NCBI GenBank assembly: GCA_005765155.1
Contig: VCCP01000003.1
Location: 124,001 to 188,000 of the forward strand
DNA: 64,000 bases
Direction: 5' to 3'
Source: Zelopaecilomyces penicillatus
Taxonomy: Eukaryota > Ascomycota > Sordariomycetes > Hypocreales > Pseudodiploosporaceae
This document shows, one piece after another, positions 19,604-29,436 of the stretch. The notes under the pieces were generated by a model. That model was given only the letters and a program-made list of their open reading frames with translations, was not told where the DNA came from and made no database searches. Made by a program: the position numbers and the translations under genes. Numbering within the stretch: position 1 is the first letter of the stretch; each line of letters starts with the position of its first letter.

Positions 19604-20032
19604 TATAATATTTAATGAATTCCTAAGGGATAAACCTAATATAAAGGGTTTATATTAGTAGATGAGTTAGGGTATTCTAAGCAATAGATCTATTATATTA
19701 GTGATAGATATAGGGTATTATAATCAGGGATTAAGTATTAGTATAATAAGTGATAGCGAATAATATAATAAAGTTAAAAGTGTATTAATAACTATCTAAG
19801 CTATATCTAAAGAATGAAAATTAAGGGTATATATATATATTATGGATTACTTGGATCACTTGCTATATAAGTGGTGATCCAGGTGATCCAAGTTATTGGC
19901 TCACCTGGCTCACCACCATTCTTATAGTGATCCCACTGATCCATCATGACTGATCCCCTTTCCTCTATGGTATATACCTTCCTCAGGTCACGTGACCGGC
20001 CTATTGTATAACTATGTCGTTGGGTCATGACA
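19604..20032 (-). repeat. Right LTR of the outer RIP-mutated element
   Basis: About 429 bp, collinear with the intact LTR, ending GTTGGGTCATGACA followed by TTAAG. The first 250 bp are heavily mutated, but the last roughly 170 bp (from about 19860) keep many CpA and some CpG sites, including CACGTGACCGG. Confidence 0.88.
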
Positions 20033-20037
20033 TTAAG

Positions 20038-20200
20038 AATAAATATTAAAAAAAGATCTCATATATAATAAATAATCTAATATTAAGATAATCTAATATA
20101 ATAGATCTATATAATATAATCTATAATTAGATAAATTTACTAGATTTATTATTAGCCAGTATATACTTTATTTCTACCCTTAGACTAATTCTATAGTTTA
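20038..20200. other. AT-rich flank right of the outer element
   Basis: Almost GC-free sequence between the right TTAAG and the P450 promoter. It resembles the left flank (1088-1413) and is probably affected by RIP spreading from the repeat. No gene is seen. Confidence 0.55.
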
Positions 20201-20414
20201 CAATAAGCAGTGCCACATGCAGTATCGCTCTGAACAAGCAAGTTTACAGGTACTAAATCGTTCCAATAGTTCAAAACTATCCCGAGCCACTGTGCACCAC
20301 TGCGCACCACTGTAAGTATATAATGCGCCCCAAAACATCCCCCTACACACCACCTCTGCCACCATCTTCTCAGCCCATCCATCTTCTGTTTTTTCTTGAA
20401 TTCTCAAATTCATT

Positions 20415-22081
20415 ATGGCTATTCTTTCCATAGTCAGCCAGCTATCCGTGCAGACCATCTTCTTGCAGATATGCGTGGTGTTGATCTCCGTCATCATATA
20501 TCGACGTTACATGCTGCCGGCCAGCGACATTCCCGGGCCCTTCTTGGCTTCATTTACACGGCTCTGGCACGCTTACCACTTGCTTGTAGGCGACTTCAAT
20601 CTCAGACTGCTCGAGTTGCATAAAAAACATGGTAAGTCCGTTGATTATTGCTATATTCACTCCAGTTCCATCATTTTAACACCACCACAGGGCGTTTTGT
20701 TCGTATTTCCCACAATGAGATCAGTGTCAGTCACCCAGACGCTATCAAAGAGATTCTACTGTCTCCGCTTGACAAGGCATGTCCTCTCACAAGTCTGCGC
20801 CATGGGAGCGTTGGTTCTAATTCTTTCTAGTCACCCTGGTATCGGATTGCTGCAATTCCAGATTTCCGTTTTCAGAACCCATTCTCGACTTTGAAACCCA
20901 AAGAAAAGAATGAACGCGCCAAGCAGCTCGCCTCTGGGTTTGCGCTGTCCAATTTGCTTCGCGCGGAGCCTGACATGGACCGTATCATTGAAGCACTGAA
21001 GAAGTGGTTCGACAAATCGGCCTTAGATCAGACACCAATGCACTTGAACCAATTTTTCAAGTATATGACTTATGATATGATTGGCGAGATGCTTTTCTCA
21101 AAACAATTCGGCTTCCTCCAGACAGGGACAGACATTGACAACGCCGTCGCAGCCGCGTCAGCCATGAACGTGTACGCCGCCATCGCGGGACACTTTTATT
21201 GGATACATTCCATCCTAATTGCGAATCCGCTCACCATGTCACTGCTTCCAATGGGTTACATACACGATACAACGATGAAGGCGCTTGATGACCGTCGTGC
21301 TAACCACGACGCTCGCTTTGACATGGTTGCTCACTGGTTGAAGGCGCACGACAAAGATCCACAAAAGATCTCGCTCAGAGACGTTTATGCCAACACAACC
21401 ACAAGCGTGCTTGGTGGCTCTGATACTTCATCTGTCGCATTGCAGACTTTCGTCTATCATATGATTCGGCAACCTGGCGCCTGGGAAAGAGCCAGACAGG
21501 AGATTAGTGAAGCCCGAATGAAAGGTCGTTGCGAAGATTCGGTAGTAACCTATGCTGACGCACTGCAACTCCCCTATCTCCAGGCTTGCATCAAAGAATC
21601 TCTCCGTGTCTTCTCACCACTGGTAGCAAATGTGCCACGCGTGGTTGGCAAGCAAGGTGTAACCATTGACGGCCACTTTTTTAAAGAGGGCACACATCTA
21701 TCCGTTAATGCCTGGGTGATGCATCTGTCCAAGGAGATCTGGGGTGATGACGCCAATGAATTCAAACCCGACAGGTGGCTTATTGATGACAACACCTATC
21801 GGGAGAAATTCTTGATTCCAGTGAGTAATTTTCTTTTAGGGTGGGTGCTGCGCGGAGATTTGAAGGGCATTAACAAGGAGGTTTTACAGTTCAGCGCTGG
21901 CTACGGATCATGTCCAGGTCAAAATCTTGCAAGAGTCGAGATTCTAAAAGTTGCATCAACCTTGGTTCGAGATTATGATATTGTTCAGGAAAATAAAGAC
22001 GACGAATGGGTGTGGAATGGTGGTATTATTGCAAACCCACGACAGTGGCCCGTGAAAATTACGAAGACATGTAAACAATAG
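20415..22081 (+). CDS. Cytochrome P450 monooxygenase, likely terpenoid-tailoring
   Basis: The protein has 494 residues from exons 20415-20631, 20691-20776, 20831-21820 and 21890-22081; frames join exactly. An N-terminal membrane anchor (LQICVVLISVIIY) is followed by the proline-rich PGPF hinge. The I-helix motif GGSDT is at about 296-300, ExxR (ESLR) at 357-360, and the haem loop FSAGYGSCPG has ligand Cys439. The Arg usual in the haem loop is Gly here, as happens in some fungal P450 families. It resembles the pisatin-demethylase-like group. Intron 2 needs a GC-AG boundary (AAG|GCATGT...CTAG). Intron 3 is 69 bp, stop-free and in phase, so retention would insert 23 residues just before the haem loop. 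Its likely partner is the terpene synthase beyond the retroelements. Confidence 0.88.
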
Positions 22082-22278
22082 GTACTGTTAATGATGTGAT
22101 GGCGATTAGTGAAGATGGGATGATGGGTTTCAAGCTATTACTCCGATGTGGCATTAACGTGAAAAAGAATGATCTCGATTGATAACGAATTTTGATGAGA
22201 TGTTTGTGATATTGTATAGACAATAAATAACTATGTAACGGGAAACTATTTACACTCGGTTCGCTTGGAGCAGCCGGC

Positions 22279-23296
22279 TTACAATGCTGCCGCAATCTTC
22301 TTATGGTAGTTACCATTCTTCACAGAAAGCTGTGCCTCCCAAAGCATCGCACCAGCATAATTGGGCAAGTTCATGCTCTTCACCTTCTTGATGGCGCCGA
22401 CAAGCGTCTTAGCATCAACGTAACCGGAGTCGCCATCAGCATCGCTAGCAAGCGCACCGATGAAGAGCTTGGCGTTGCCAATGCCCTTGCTCCATGTTCG
22501 GACGGACTCTTCAAAGCCAGACTTCGCAATGTTGCAGTCGCCGTTGTTGTAGAACTGCACCCACACGTAGTCGAGTTCTCGGCAAACATTGAGGGGCTGG
22601 GATGCATCGGGAAATGGGCACTGAGGCGCAGCAGTGAGGTAATACTTCTTGCTCTGGTCTGAGTTGATGTTTTGTCGCAGACGCCTGACCATGGCGAGGT
22701 ACCCGGTGGATTTACCAGACTCATTGTCTAGAAGATCACGTTAGTCTTTTTTTTCACTTTCCATAATGCATATAAGCCACTGGCAACATACCCAAATCAA
22801 AGCCATCTAGCTTCACATCTCCGAATGGTCGCAACTCGGGGTTCTTTTGGCCTCCGCCAAACAGGTTCCAGAGCGTATCGGCAATCTGCTCTCCCTGTTT
22901 GTCACTCTTCAACGTGACATCGGCATCTGCGCCACCCAGGCTGAGTATGACAGTCTTGCCAGAAGACTGGCAAGCTTTGATTGCTCTCACAAGCGACGTG
23001 CCGTCCTGTAGCCCAGTAGCACCAGCATTTCGCTGTGCCTTTGAAGGGCCCTCCAAGTTACCAATGCTCATGCCGGGATAGCCTCCTGCCTTGAAGAAGT
23101 AATTCAGGAAAGCAAGATTGACAATGCCATAGGCGTTATCGGCGCAAACATCGTCCAGTGTCGTGGTGTCGTCTTCGGCACCCCAGTAGATCGCTAATTT
23201 ACCTCCGTCTGCCGCGATAGCCCGAGTTCTGGAGGGTAGTGCACTGGCCAAAGAAGCCAAGACACCCGTGAAAGCAAGTGCTCTGAGAATGAACAT
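22279..23296 (-). CDS. Secreted GH18 class III-type endochitinase
   Basis: This enzyme hydrolyses beta-1,4 bonds of chitin outside the cell. Exons are 23296-22792 and 22727-22279, with a 64-bp intron; the product has 317 residues. Residues 1 to about 20 form a signal peptide (LRALAFTGVLASLASALP). The SLGG motif (VILSLGGAD) lies at 117-123. The catalytic motif DGFDLDNE (164-171, Glu171 the acid) is created by joining the exons, which confirms the splice. No chitin-binding domain is seen. The gene converges with the P450, with 197 bp between stop codons. A role in wall remodelling or attack on other fungi, insects or nematodes is possible but not shown. Confidence 0.92.
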
Positions 23297-26200
23297 TTTG
23301 ACGTGTAGCAGATTGAATGCGAGGGTGTAAAAAAAGGACCAGCCAAAGAGAGAGAAAATTTGACAAGAATATGTACGCAGGAGGATCTCAAACCCTTGGT
23401 GAAAGAAAGAGTATATACAAGTGCGAATAGAGCAGATGTCCTAATTGTAGCCTGTGCAATTCCGGATGATTAAAATACATGGTATTGAGCGTCATGATGC
23501 TTGGCTTATATAGTTACTGGACCTCTTCAACATTCATCGTTCAGAGTAAGCACCGATGGAGGGTTACATGTGGCCCGTTGTGCCGTGACATGTGGTGAGG
23601 GGAAGAACTGGTCGATGCTCAATTGACTCAACCGCCCCGGACGATGCCGATGTCTTTTTGGCCATCATGTATGTCTCTCGCCTATTCCGGGCGGACTTTG
23701 AAGAATAAGCATGGCTTAGGGGCCTCAGATGCAGAAAGGGTGATGGGTTGTATGCAATCGGACCTATGCCAACAGCGTGACTGTTGATCATCATCTTAGC
23801 GAAGCTCGCAGTATGTCATTTTGCTGGGGGAGAGCCTGGAATTTGCGGGCTCTGTGTTTATTCTTCTCTATTTTATTTAATCTATACAACGTGGTATTTT
23901 AGGGATGGAACAATCGATGATCGTGTTCAATAAAGTGAAATGCCCCCAGTGGTCTGCGACGAAACGTGGAATTTATTAAGATGAATTAACTTGATACCAG
24001 TGATGGCCTCACTTGCGAATGGCAGATTTGGTACCATTGTGAGGGCTTTTACTACTGTGTATCATCGCCATACGAGTTTGGGTTACATGATGGTAAGCAA
24101 ATAAGCTAAAAAGTCGCATGTCGGCCTCGCCCACTTGAATCGACTTCTGAACTCCATTCTCCCACAGACTTCGAATGGTACCTGCCGTGCTGATGGACAC
24201 GGGACTCTTCTTCTTAGCCACGACCCTTCCGTTGCAGATGTTCCACTCTAAAGAAATGTTCCGGCTCTATTCAGTGTCGATCATCCCCAGAGCGAGAATT
24301 GGAGCATCCAGGAACACGTCCAATTTGGGCCTGGAGCTGTTCACAGATGGAGAGATCGACACTTCACCAGTTAATCCTCCAATCAAAGATTCCAACTTCT
24401 TCCCCGCAGCCAAATAGTCAAAACATGGCTACCACGTTGTAGTAAAGTAGTGCTTGTGATGGTTAATTGCTCCACTTCATGAGGCCCTGTAAGACATTGA
24501 AGTTGTGGGGGAGTTTTTGTTTCTGCTTCTAAAGAAAGAAAGTGACATTTTGTTTGCACTGGTCGTTCGGTAAGAAAGCGGCTAGGACGGCAAAGACGGC
24601 AAGGGAAGCGTTTGATAGGGCAATATCATTCGCGTATAGAGATTTCGCGTCACGGAGCAAGACCAGGCATAGATCAACGGCCCAAGGTGTGTGCCATCCA
24701 CTGGGAAGATTGCCCGACCCCTTAACCTGAGCGGCTAAATGGCCGGACGAGCTCCGGTGTGCTCCATCACCATACCTCATAGATGCACCCAACAGGATAT
24801 ATGAGATTATATCCTATGCTAAAGGCTAGGGAGCCTTTTAAACACATTTGTGTACTTACATGGAAAAGACGGAATTTCATGCATCTCTATCGCGGGGTCG
24901 TTGGGGGTGCATTTCACCAATGCCCCCCCAGACGCCAAGACGAGCTATCTCGGGAGCGACACGGGAGTATTTTCATCGTCCTTGGCTGCATTTCAAGACT
25001 GAGCCAAGGTGACGGTGTCATCAAATCGATAGTTCTTCGTCCATTTGACGAATTCGACATGGCAACGACATGAGTTCACGCATAGTGCAGAAAAACAAGA
25101 CTGGGCAAGGGAAGTTGGAACGGAAAGCAGGCTGCACCAAATGACGGGTCGTGCAACTTCATGTTCGGGGATTCATTATTCCTCTCCAAATACGGAGCGG
25201 CATCGTCACCAATCTAATTAACAGCAGTTCATCCCGCCTACATGTCCGGAATGTGGGCGGACACACAATGTTTGAGCCTCTCCCGAAGCCATTGCTAATC
25301 ATACTTCGCCATATCTCGGTATCCCACGAATCTAAAACCCAGCATCTCGGTCCTTGGGCAGGAATCGACACGCCAAGCCTCCAAAAGGAGTCGGCCTGGG
25401 CGAAATGTAAATCCTTAGCCATCCTTCATGCATGCTCTGTTCTCCTTGACTTACGCATCACAACAACTCGATCCACAGATGGGATTTCACCTGAACGGTG
25501 AGAGCTAGGATTTATGGGGCATCATCCTAGATTTTGTTTTGCCATCACATTTTCTCGAGACATTGTGGCTCAATATTATAGAAGCACAGTGGACTACGCC
25601 TAGTCATTATGATTATACCATGATAATATTGTGTACGAAAGATTATCACCCTAGGTTAGTCCTACACGCAAAGCATATGCTGTAAATTTATATACTATTG
25701 CAAAAGGCCCAAGAGCAAAGTTACCCTCTACCTATCCTTATGCATAAGTCAGCCATGATATTTACCCCATACTAAGGATTGCCATGGAAGGACGTGAACA
25801 ACCGAGCTTCGGCCTCCCCCGAGTCTCATGTGGGTCCGCATCGATAGACGAGGCCAAAAGAGGACTTCAATTAGATAAAGAATGCCCAGAGAAGAATTAA
25901 AGCGTTCTTCTGATTCGATCATTATCCGCATCAAGACTCATTGTCGATTGCGGAGGTGTGCATTTTTGCATCCTTCATCCTTCGCCCGATCCTTCAGGGC
26001 TTTCCGGCCCGATGCACCTAGTGTAAATGATCGCGTGGCTTGGGCTTCTTAAAATAACAAAGTAATTAGTCAGATCTTGTAGATATGTTTAAAGTCTTGA
26101 GATTTGCTTCACAATGTTTGTTTTAGTGAGAAAAGAAGTCTTTCATTCATTGTTCAGAAACAGTAATCGTCGCCGCGTGGATGGCATATCGCGTGGAAAT

Positions 26201-26685
26201 TAGTAGGTGGTTGTGAAAGCTCGGGAAGCTGGAATTGACATGTCCATCTCATCACATTAGTGATTAGACTTTGCTTTACCCTTGTGATGCTCCGGCTTCC
26301 GGTAGGATCGAACCTAGCGCACGCGGCAGGGGTTAAAGATGTCTGCCTGGTATTTCCGTCAACGCTCATGTAAGTCAACTTGCATGAGACATCATCAGCC
26401 TGCGAAAAAGCGCTTCCACGTAGGCTCACTTCTCTCTCGGCTGCTGTATTAAGATGTCTGAGTGTGGGTCTACTTGGCATCTCCGGACGGTAAGATTGTT
26501 TATAGAATCATCCAGACCATTGTGACCCTCGGCCGGTGTACTCACTAAGCCGATGAGATGAGAAGAAGTCTGAATATAAAAGAGTCTGTCCCAGCGCCAT
26601 GATATTGACGATATCTTGTCCATCAGCCCTCAAGCTTTTACAGCCACTCTCTCATCTCGGTACTCTGTGAAAACCATTCTCCAGG
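23297..26685. other. Intergenic, no supported gene
   Basis: 3.4 kb between the divergent chitinase and metallopeptidase genes. Open frames are short and without recognisable domains, and composition is near the local average. The minus-strand frame at 24009-24221 looks a little protein-like and may be a gene relic. Confidence 0.55.
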
Positions 26686-27679
26686 ATGCTTGTTAAGACA
26701 CTCGCCCTGCTCTTCGGAGCCGCAGGAGTTGCGCTCAGTGCAGGCTCTCCCTCCAAGCCTGAGATGAATCCCGGTTTGCCCAGGTCCAGACTGGAAGATG
26801 GACTTCGAAACCATCTGAACCCAACCAAGTCAAACTGGGACTACTGGGGCAGAGGATGGATCCCAAAGGCATGCCGAGACATTGCTACCAGCCATTCACT
26901 GAACCCGGCAGACTTCACCGTCTTTAACGTCCACTACAGCGACTGCAACATGGCTTGGGTCTTCTGCCGGCACAAGAACTCGGGCGCATCCGAATTGGAC
27001 ATGATTGATATGTTCGGTCGAGCTCCTGTGCGCATGCGTTCGTTCGTCAGGTATGTCAAAACGAATGCCCACTGATCAAGATCAAATATACCATCAACAC
27101 CATGCTGAACATAATCCTCCACACAGGCACTTCATTGCTACCCCCGGTCTCAACGATGGCGCTGCTGCCTTCACCTTCTCCAATGGTGACGTTGTTTTCG
27201 AGGACAAGCCTCAAATGAGCATTCTCATACACGAAATCTCCCATAGCCTCGACTGGCACGCCTCGCCTGGATACTCATCCCCATTCAGCGGAAATGCTGT
27301 GTGGCAGGACAACTACAACCAGGACTCTGCCACTCCTACTGGTTACGGTCGCAGTAGTTGGATGGAGGACTACGCTGAAACGGGAATGATTGGCGTGTTC
27401 GACAAGGTCGTTCCTGGCGGCATCGGAAGCATTGCGCCGAACTGGAACTCTGTTTTCCATCAGTATGCCACATTCCAGGGGTACCTCGGCAACCTCATCT
27501 TGCCTGGTGGAACATGCGGGCAGAGGTTCCAAAACTCCGAGACAGTCCAGATGGGCGGCAGCGCCAGGTTCCGCATGGCAGAGCAGCCTCACACAGGTTT
27601 CCCGGCAGACGGCAACATCACCATGATTGTGCCCAAGAAGGAGGTAGAGGGCCTGGTTACCTACTGCTCAGGACATTGA
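26686..27679 (+). CDS. Secreted putative zinc metallopeptidase (HExxH), conidiation-protein-like
   Basis: Exons are 26686-27050 and 27127-27679 (76-bp intron, GTATGT...ACAG); the product has 305 residues. A signal peptide (LVKTLALLFGAAGVALSA) is clear. HEISH at 157-161 gives the zinc-binding HExxH, followed at once by LDWH (His166). Downstream, WMEDYAE (200-206) offers Glu or Asp residues that could be a third ligand as in gluzincins. The His spacing does not fit the metzincin consensus HExxHxxGxxH. Two Cys (TCGQ, YCSGH) lie near the end. It reminds me of Ascomycota proteins annotated as conidiation-specific protein 13, but that is from memory and unverified. Substrate unknown. Confidence 0.75.
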
Positions 27680-28662
27680 GGTGCTTGTTACCCGTCCCGT
27701 GTCGCGCGGCCTGGAGAAGGTCACTGCGGCAAAGAACTGTCGGCCAAGTTCTTCCCATTGGAGACACTGTAATTAAACTGGGAATATTTAAAATTATTTT
27801 GAGTACATTATTGACGAATACACTTCTTTTAACACTCTCATTGCATGATCTATTTCTGCACGAATGCTTATTCAACCAAACACTCACATTGTGCATTAGG
27901 GTTAGGGGCAGCACACGCAGCATCCCATGATGTGTTGCTGCCCCTTTTTATCGAGTGGGCATGACTGTTCATACTCCCGCGTGTCAGGCTGTTGTGGAGA
28001 TGAGTAACTTTGAGAGTCATTAGACTACAGGTAAACGCATTTCCACTTCGAACGACCTTCCTGCAATGAATTAGGTGCATGCTCGCCTCCGCAGTGATAG
28101 ATAGCCCAGCATTGTGCCATGCTAGCGCTTACATCAGATGGTCTGGGGTTGTTCGTGCCCACCTCCAATCTAGCCTACGCTAACTCCGATTGAACTTCCT
28201 CCCGTGATCTGGATGCGCTGTGCGAAGCTCAATCTGTGTTTTCCGTAAGGAGCAAAGCGCACACCCATGCGTTTGGTGAGGCCGTTTCCAGAGTAAGCCT
28301 CCCCATATTGTAGGTACTTTGTGCGGAGCGCAACAACGAACCCTTCATTGTTGGTTGATGTTTATTGGAAGCAGGTGAAACGGTTTCATTGATCCAGTGC
28401 TACACTACAAAGCAGACATCTGAATTGTATGGTACTGTCTAGCGGCGAGACAATCGCTTGGTGAGTAGTGAACCGGTGTCTCAAAATCTTCTATGGTCCC
28501 CGTCTTGTTGGGTTCCAAGATTGCTCATTTAATCTCGGGACACCTGCCATCACCACCGCGTCGGGGACTGATTTTTCTTTTGTTTAAATAATCTATGATT
28601 CTTTTTTTTATCCATTGCTTATCACAATAACTATCCACGGTCTAGACCATCACACAGTCGTT
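27680..28662. other. Intergenic between convergent genes
   Basis: About 980 bp holding the 3' UTRs of the metallopeptidase and the PaiB-like gene. No convincing ORF, RNA gene or repeat is seen. Confidence 0.5.
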
Positions 28663-29436
28663 CTACGCCTTTGATCTCTTCATGTCCCGACGATGCTGAA
28701 CAAGACTAGCCATATCATCACCAACCTGCGACGAGATTGACTCGAATCCCCGCACGATACCATCGATATCCCCATTGGTCGATTCTTGGCTCATTTTGAA
28801 CTTGCCCTCCATTCGGTCTATTTTGATCTCCACTCCAATAATGGCCTTTTTGAGCAACTCGACGTACCTTTCTGGAGCCTCTGACACCGTCCATGGTTTC
28901 GAGCCGTCATCAACAGCGGTGTATGCCATGGCCATCTTTTCGTTGTGATCAGTCAGGTCGGTAACCTGCTTTGAAAGGAATGCTGACGTCTGCTCGGACT
29001 TTGAGTCGAAGTATACGGTCGCGCGGCCATAGACCTGTACAGCAGCGTAGTTCCATGTGGGGGCGACCTTCCCGGTAGCCGGCTTGGTCTCCGTGTAAAA
29101 TTTGGGCGTAACATAGTGGTGCGTGGGGGAGTTGAACATGACCAAGACCTCTTGTTCCAGAACGTTCCTCCCAGCGGCGTCGGGCTCTCTCGAGGATAAG
29201 GCCTCGATCATGGCTTTGCTCTGGGGATTCTGCCTTGCGACATGGCCTCTGAGGGAGCCGAGTTCAGTCTCGCTTGATTCATCCTGGATGTCTAACACAA
29301 ACGGGATATGGCTGGTCTGCAGAAGTGGGAAGTTGGGTGATGATATGGCGGTTGTGAGAAGCCCCAATGAATTGTCCCGGATCAATTGGCGAAGAGTCCG
29401 CAGATCGGACACTGCGTGAACGTCTCGGAGGTACAT
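28663..29436 (-). CDS. PaiB-like FMN-binding protein (FMN_bind_2 family)
   Basis: A single-exon gene for 257 residues with no signal peptide, so probably cytosolic. The start MYLRDVHAVSD and the motifs LGLLTTA, LQTSHIPFVLD and LRGHVARQNPQ belong to the PaiB/FMN-binding split-barrel family. These are known in bacteria as negative regulators of protease and sporulation genes, and are common in fungi with no assigned role. Further family signs are LVMFNSPTHHYVTPKFY, TWNYAAVQVYG and the late IEIKIDRMEGKFKMSQ, a near-universal signature. Length is slightly above the usual 200-240. It stands alone between intergenic stretches. Confidence 0.88.
   Translation of the reverse strand: MYLRDVHAVSDLRTLRQLIRDNSLGLLTTAISSPNFPLLQTSHIPFVLDIQDESSETELGSLRGHVARQNPQSKAMIEALSSREPDAAGRNVLEQEVLVMFNSPTHHYVTPKFYTETKPATGKVAPTWNYAAVQVYGRATVYFDSKSEQTSAFLSKQVTDLTDHNEKMAMAYTAVDDGSKPWTVSEAPERYVELLKKAIIGVEIKIDRMEGKFKMSQESTNGDIDGIVRGFESISSQVGDDMASLVQHRRDMKRSKA

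Larger units (their letters stand above)
1419..20032 (-). mobile_element. Outer Ty3/gypsy LTR retrotransposon, degenerated by RIP, full length but carrying two nested insertions
   Basis: The copy starts TGTAATGTTTAG and ends GGTCATGACA, flanked by TTAAG at 1414-1418 and 20033-20037. Every stretch aligns by eye with the intact copy at 4026-11604, but CpA/TpG and CpG sites are replaced by TpA, leaving long AT-only runs and many stops. Gag-pol would be on the minus strand. It is interrupted by the intact relative (4026-11604 plus TSD) and by a LINE (15528-18960 plus TSD). Its own length without these is about 7583 bp against 7579 bp for the intact copy, so decay has been almost purely by substitution. 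No protein can be made from it. It lies in the space between a terpene synthase and a P450. Confidence 0.93.

Noticed and set aside
24009..24417. Short protein-like frames on both strands
   Set aside because: The minus frame (SISTAGTIRSLWENGVQKS...) reads like coding sequence but has no complete gene, start or domain. Possibly a relic, not supportable.
25151..25501. 116-residue plus-strand ORF
   Set aside because: No motif, no splice partners, composition like non-coding sequence.
26301..26316. GGTAGGATCGAACCTA resembling a tRNA T-arm
   Set aside because: Loop length is wrong and no acceptor or anticodon stem can be folded around it. The similar spot at 62128-62142 fails in the same way.
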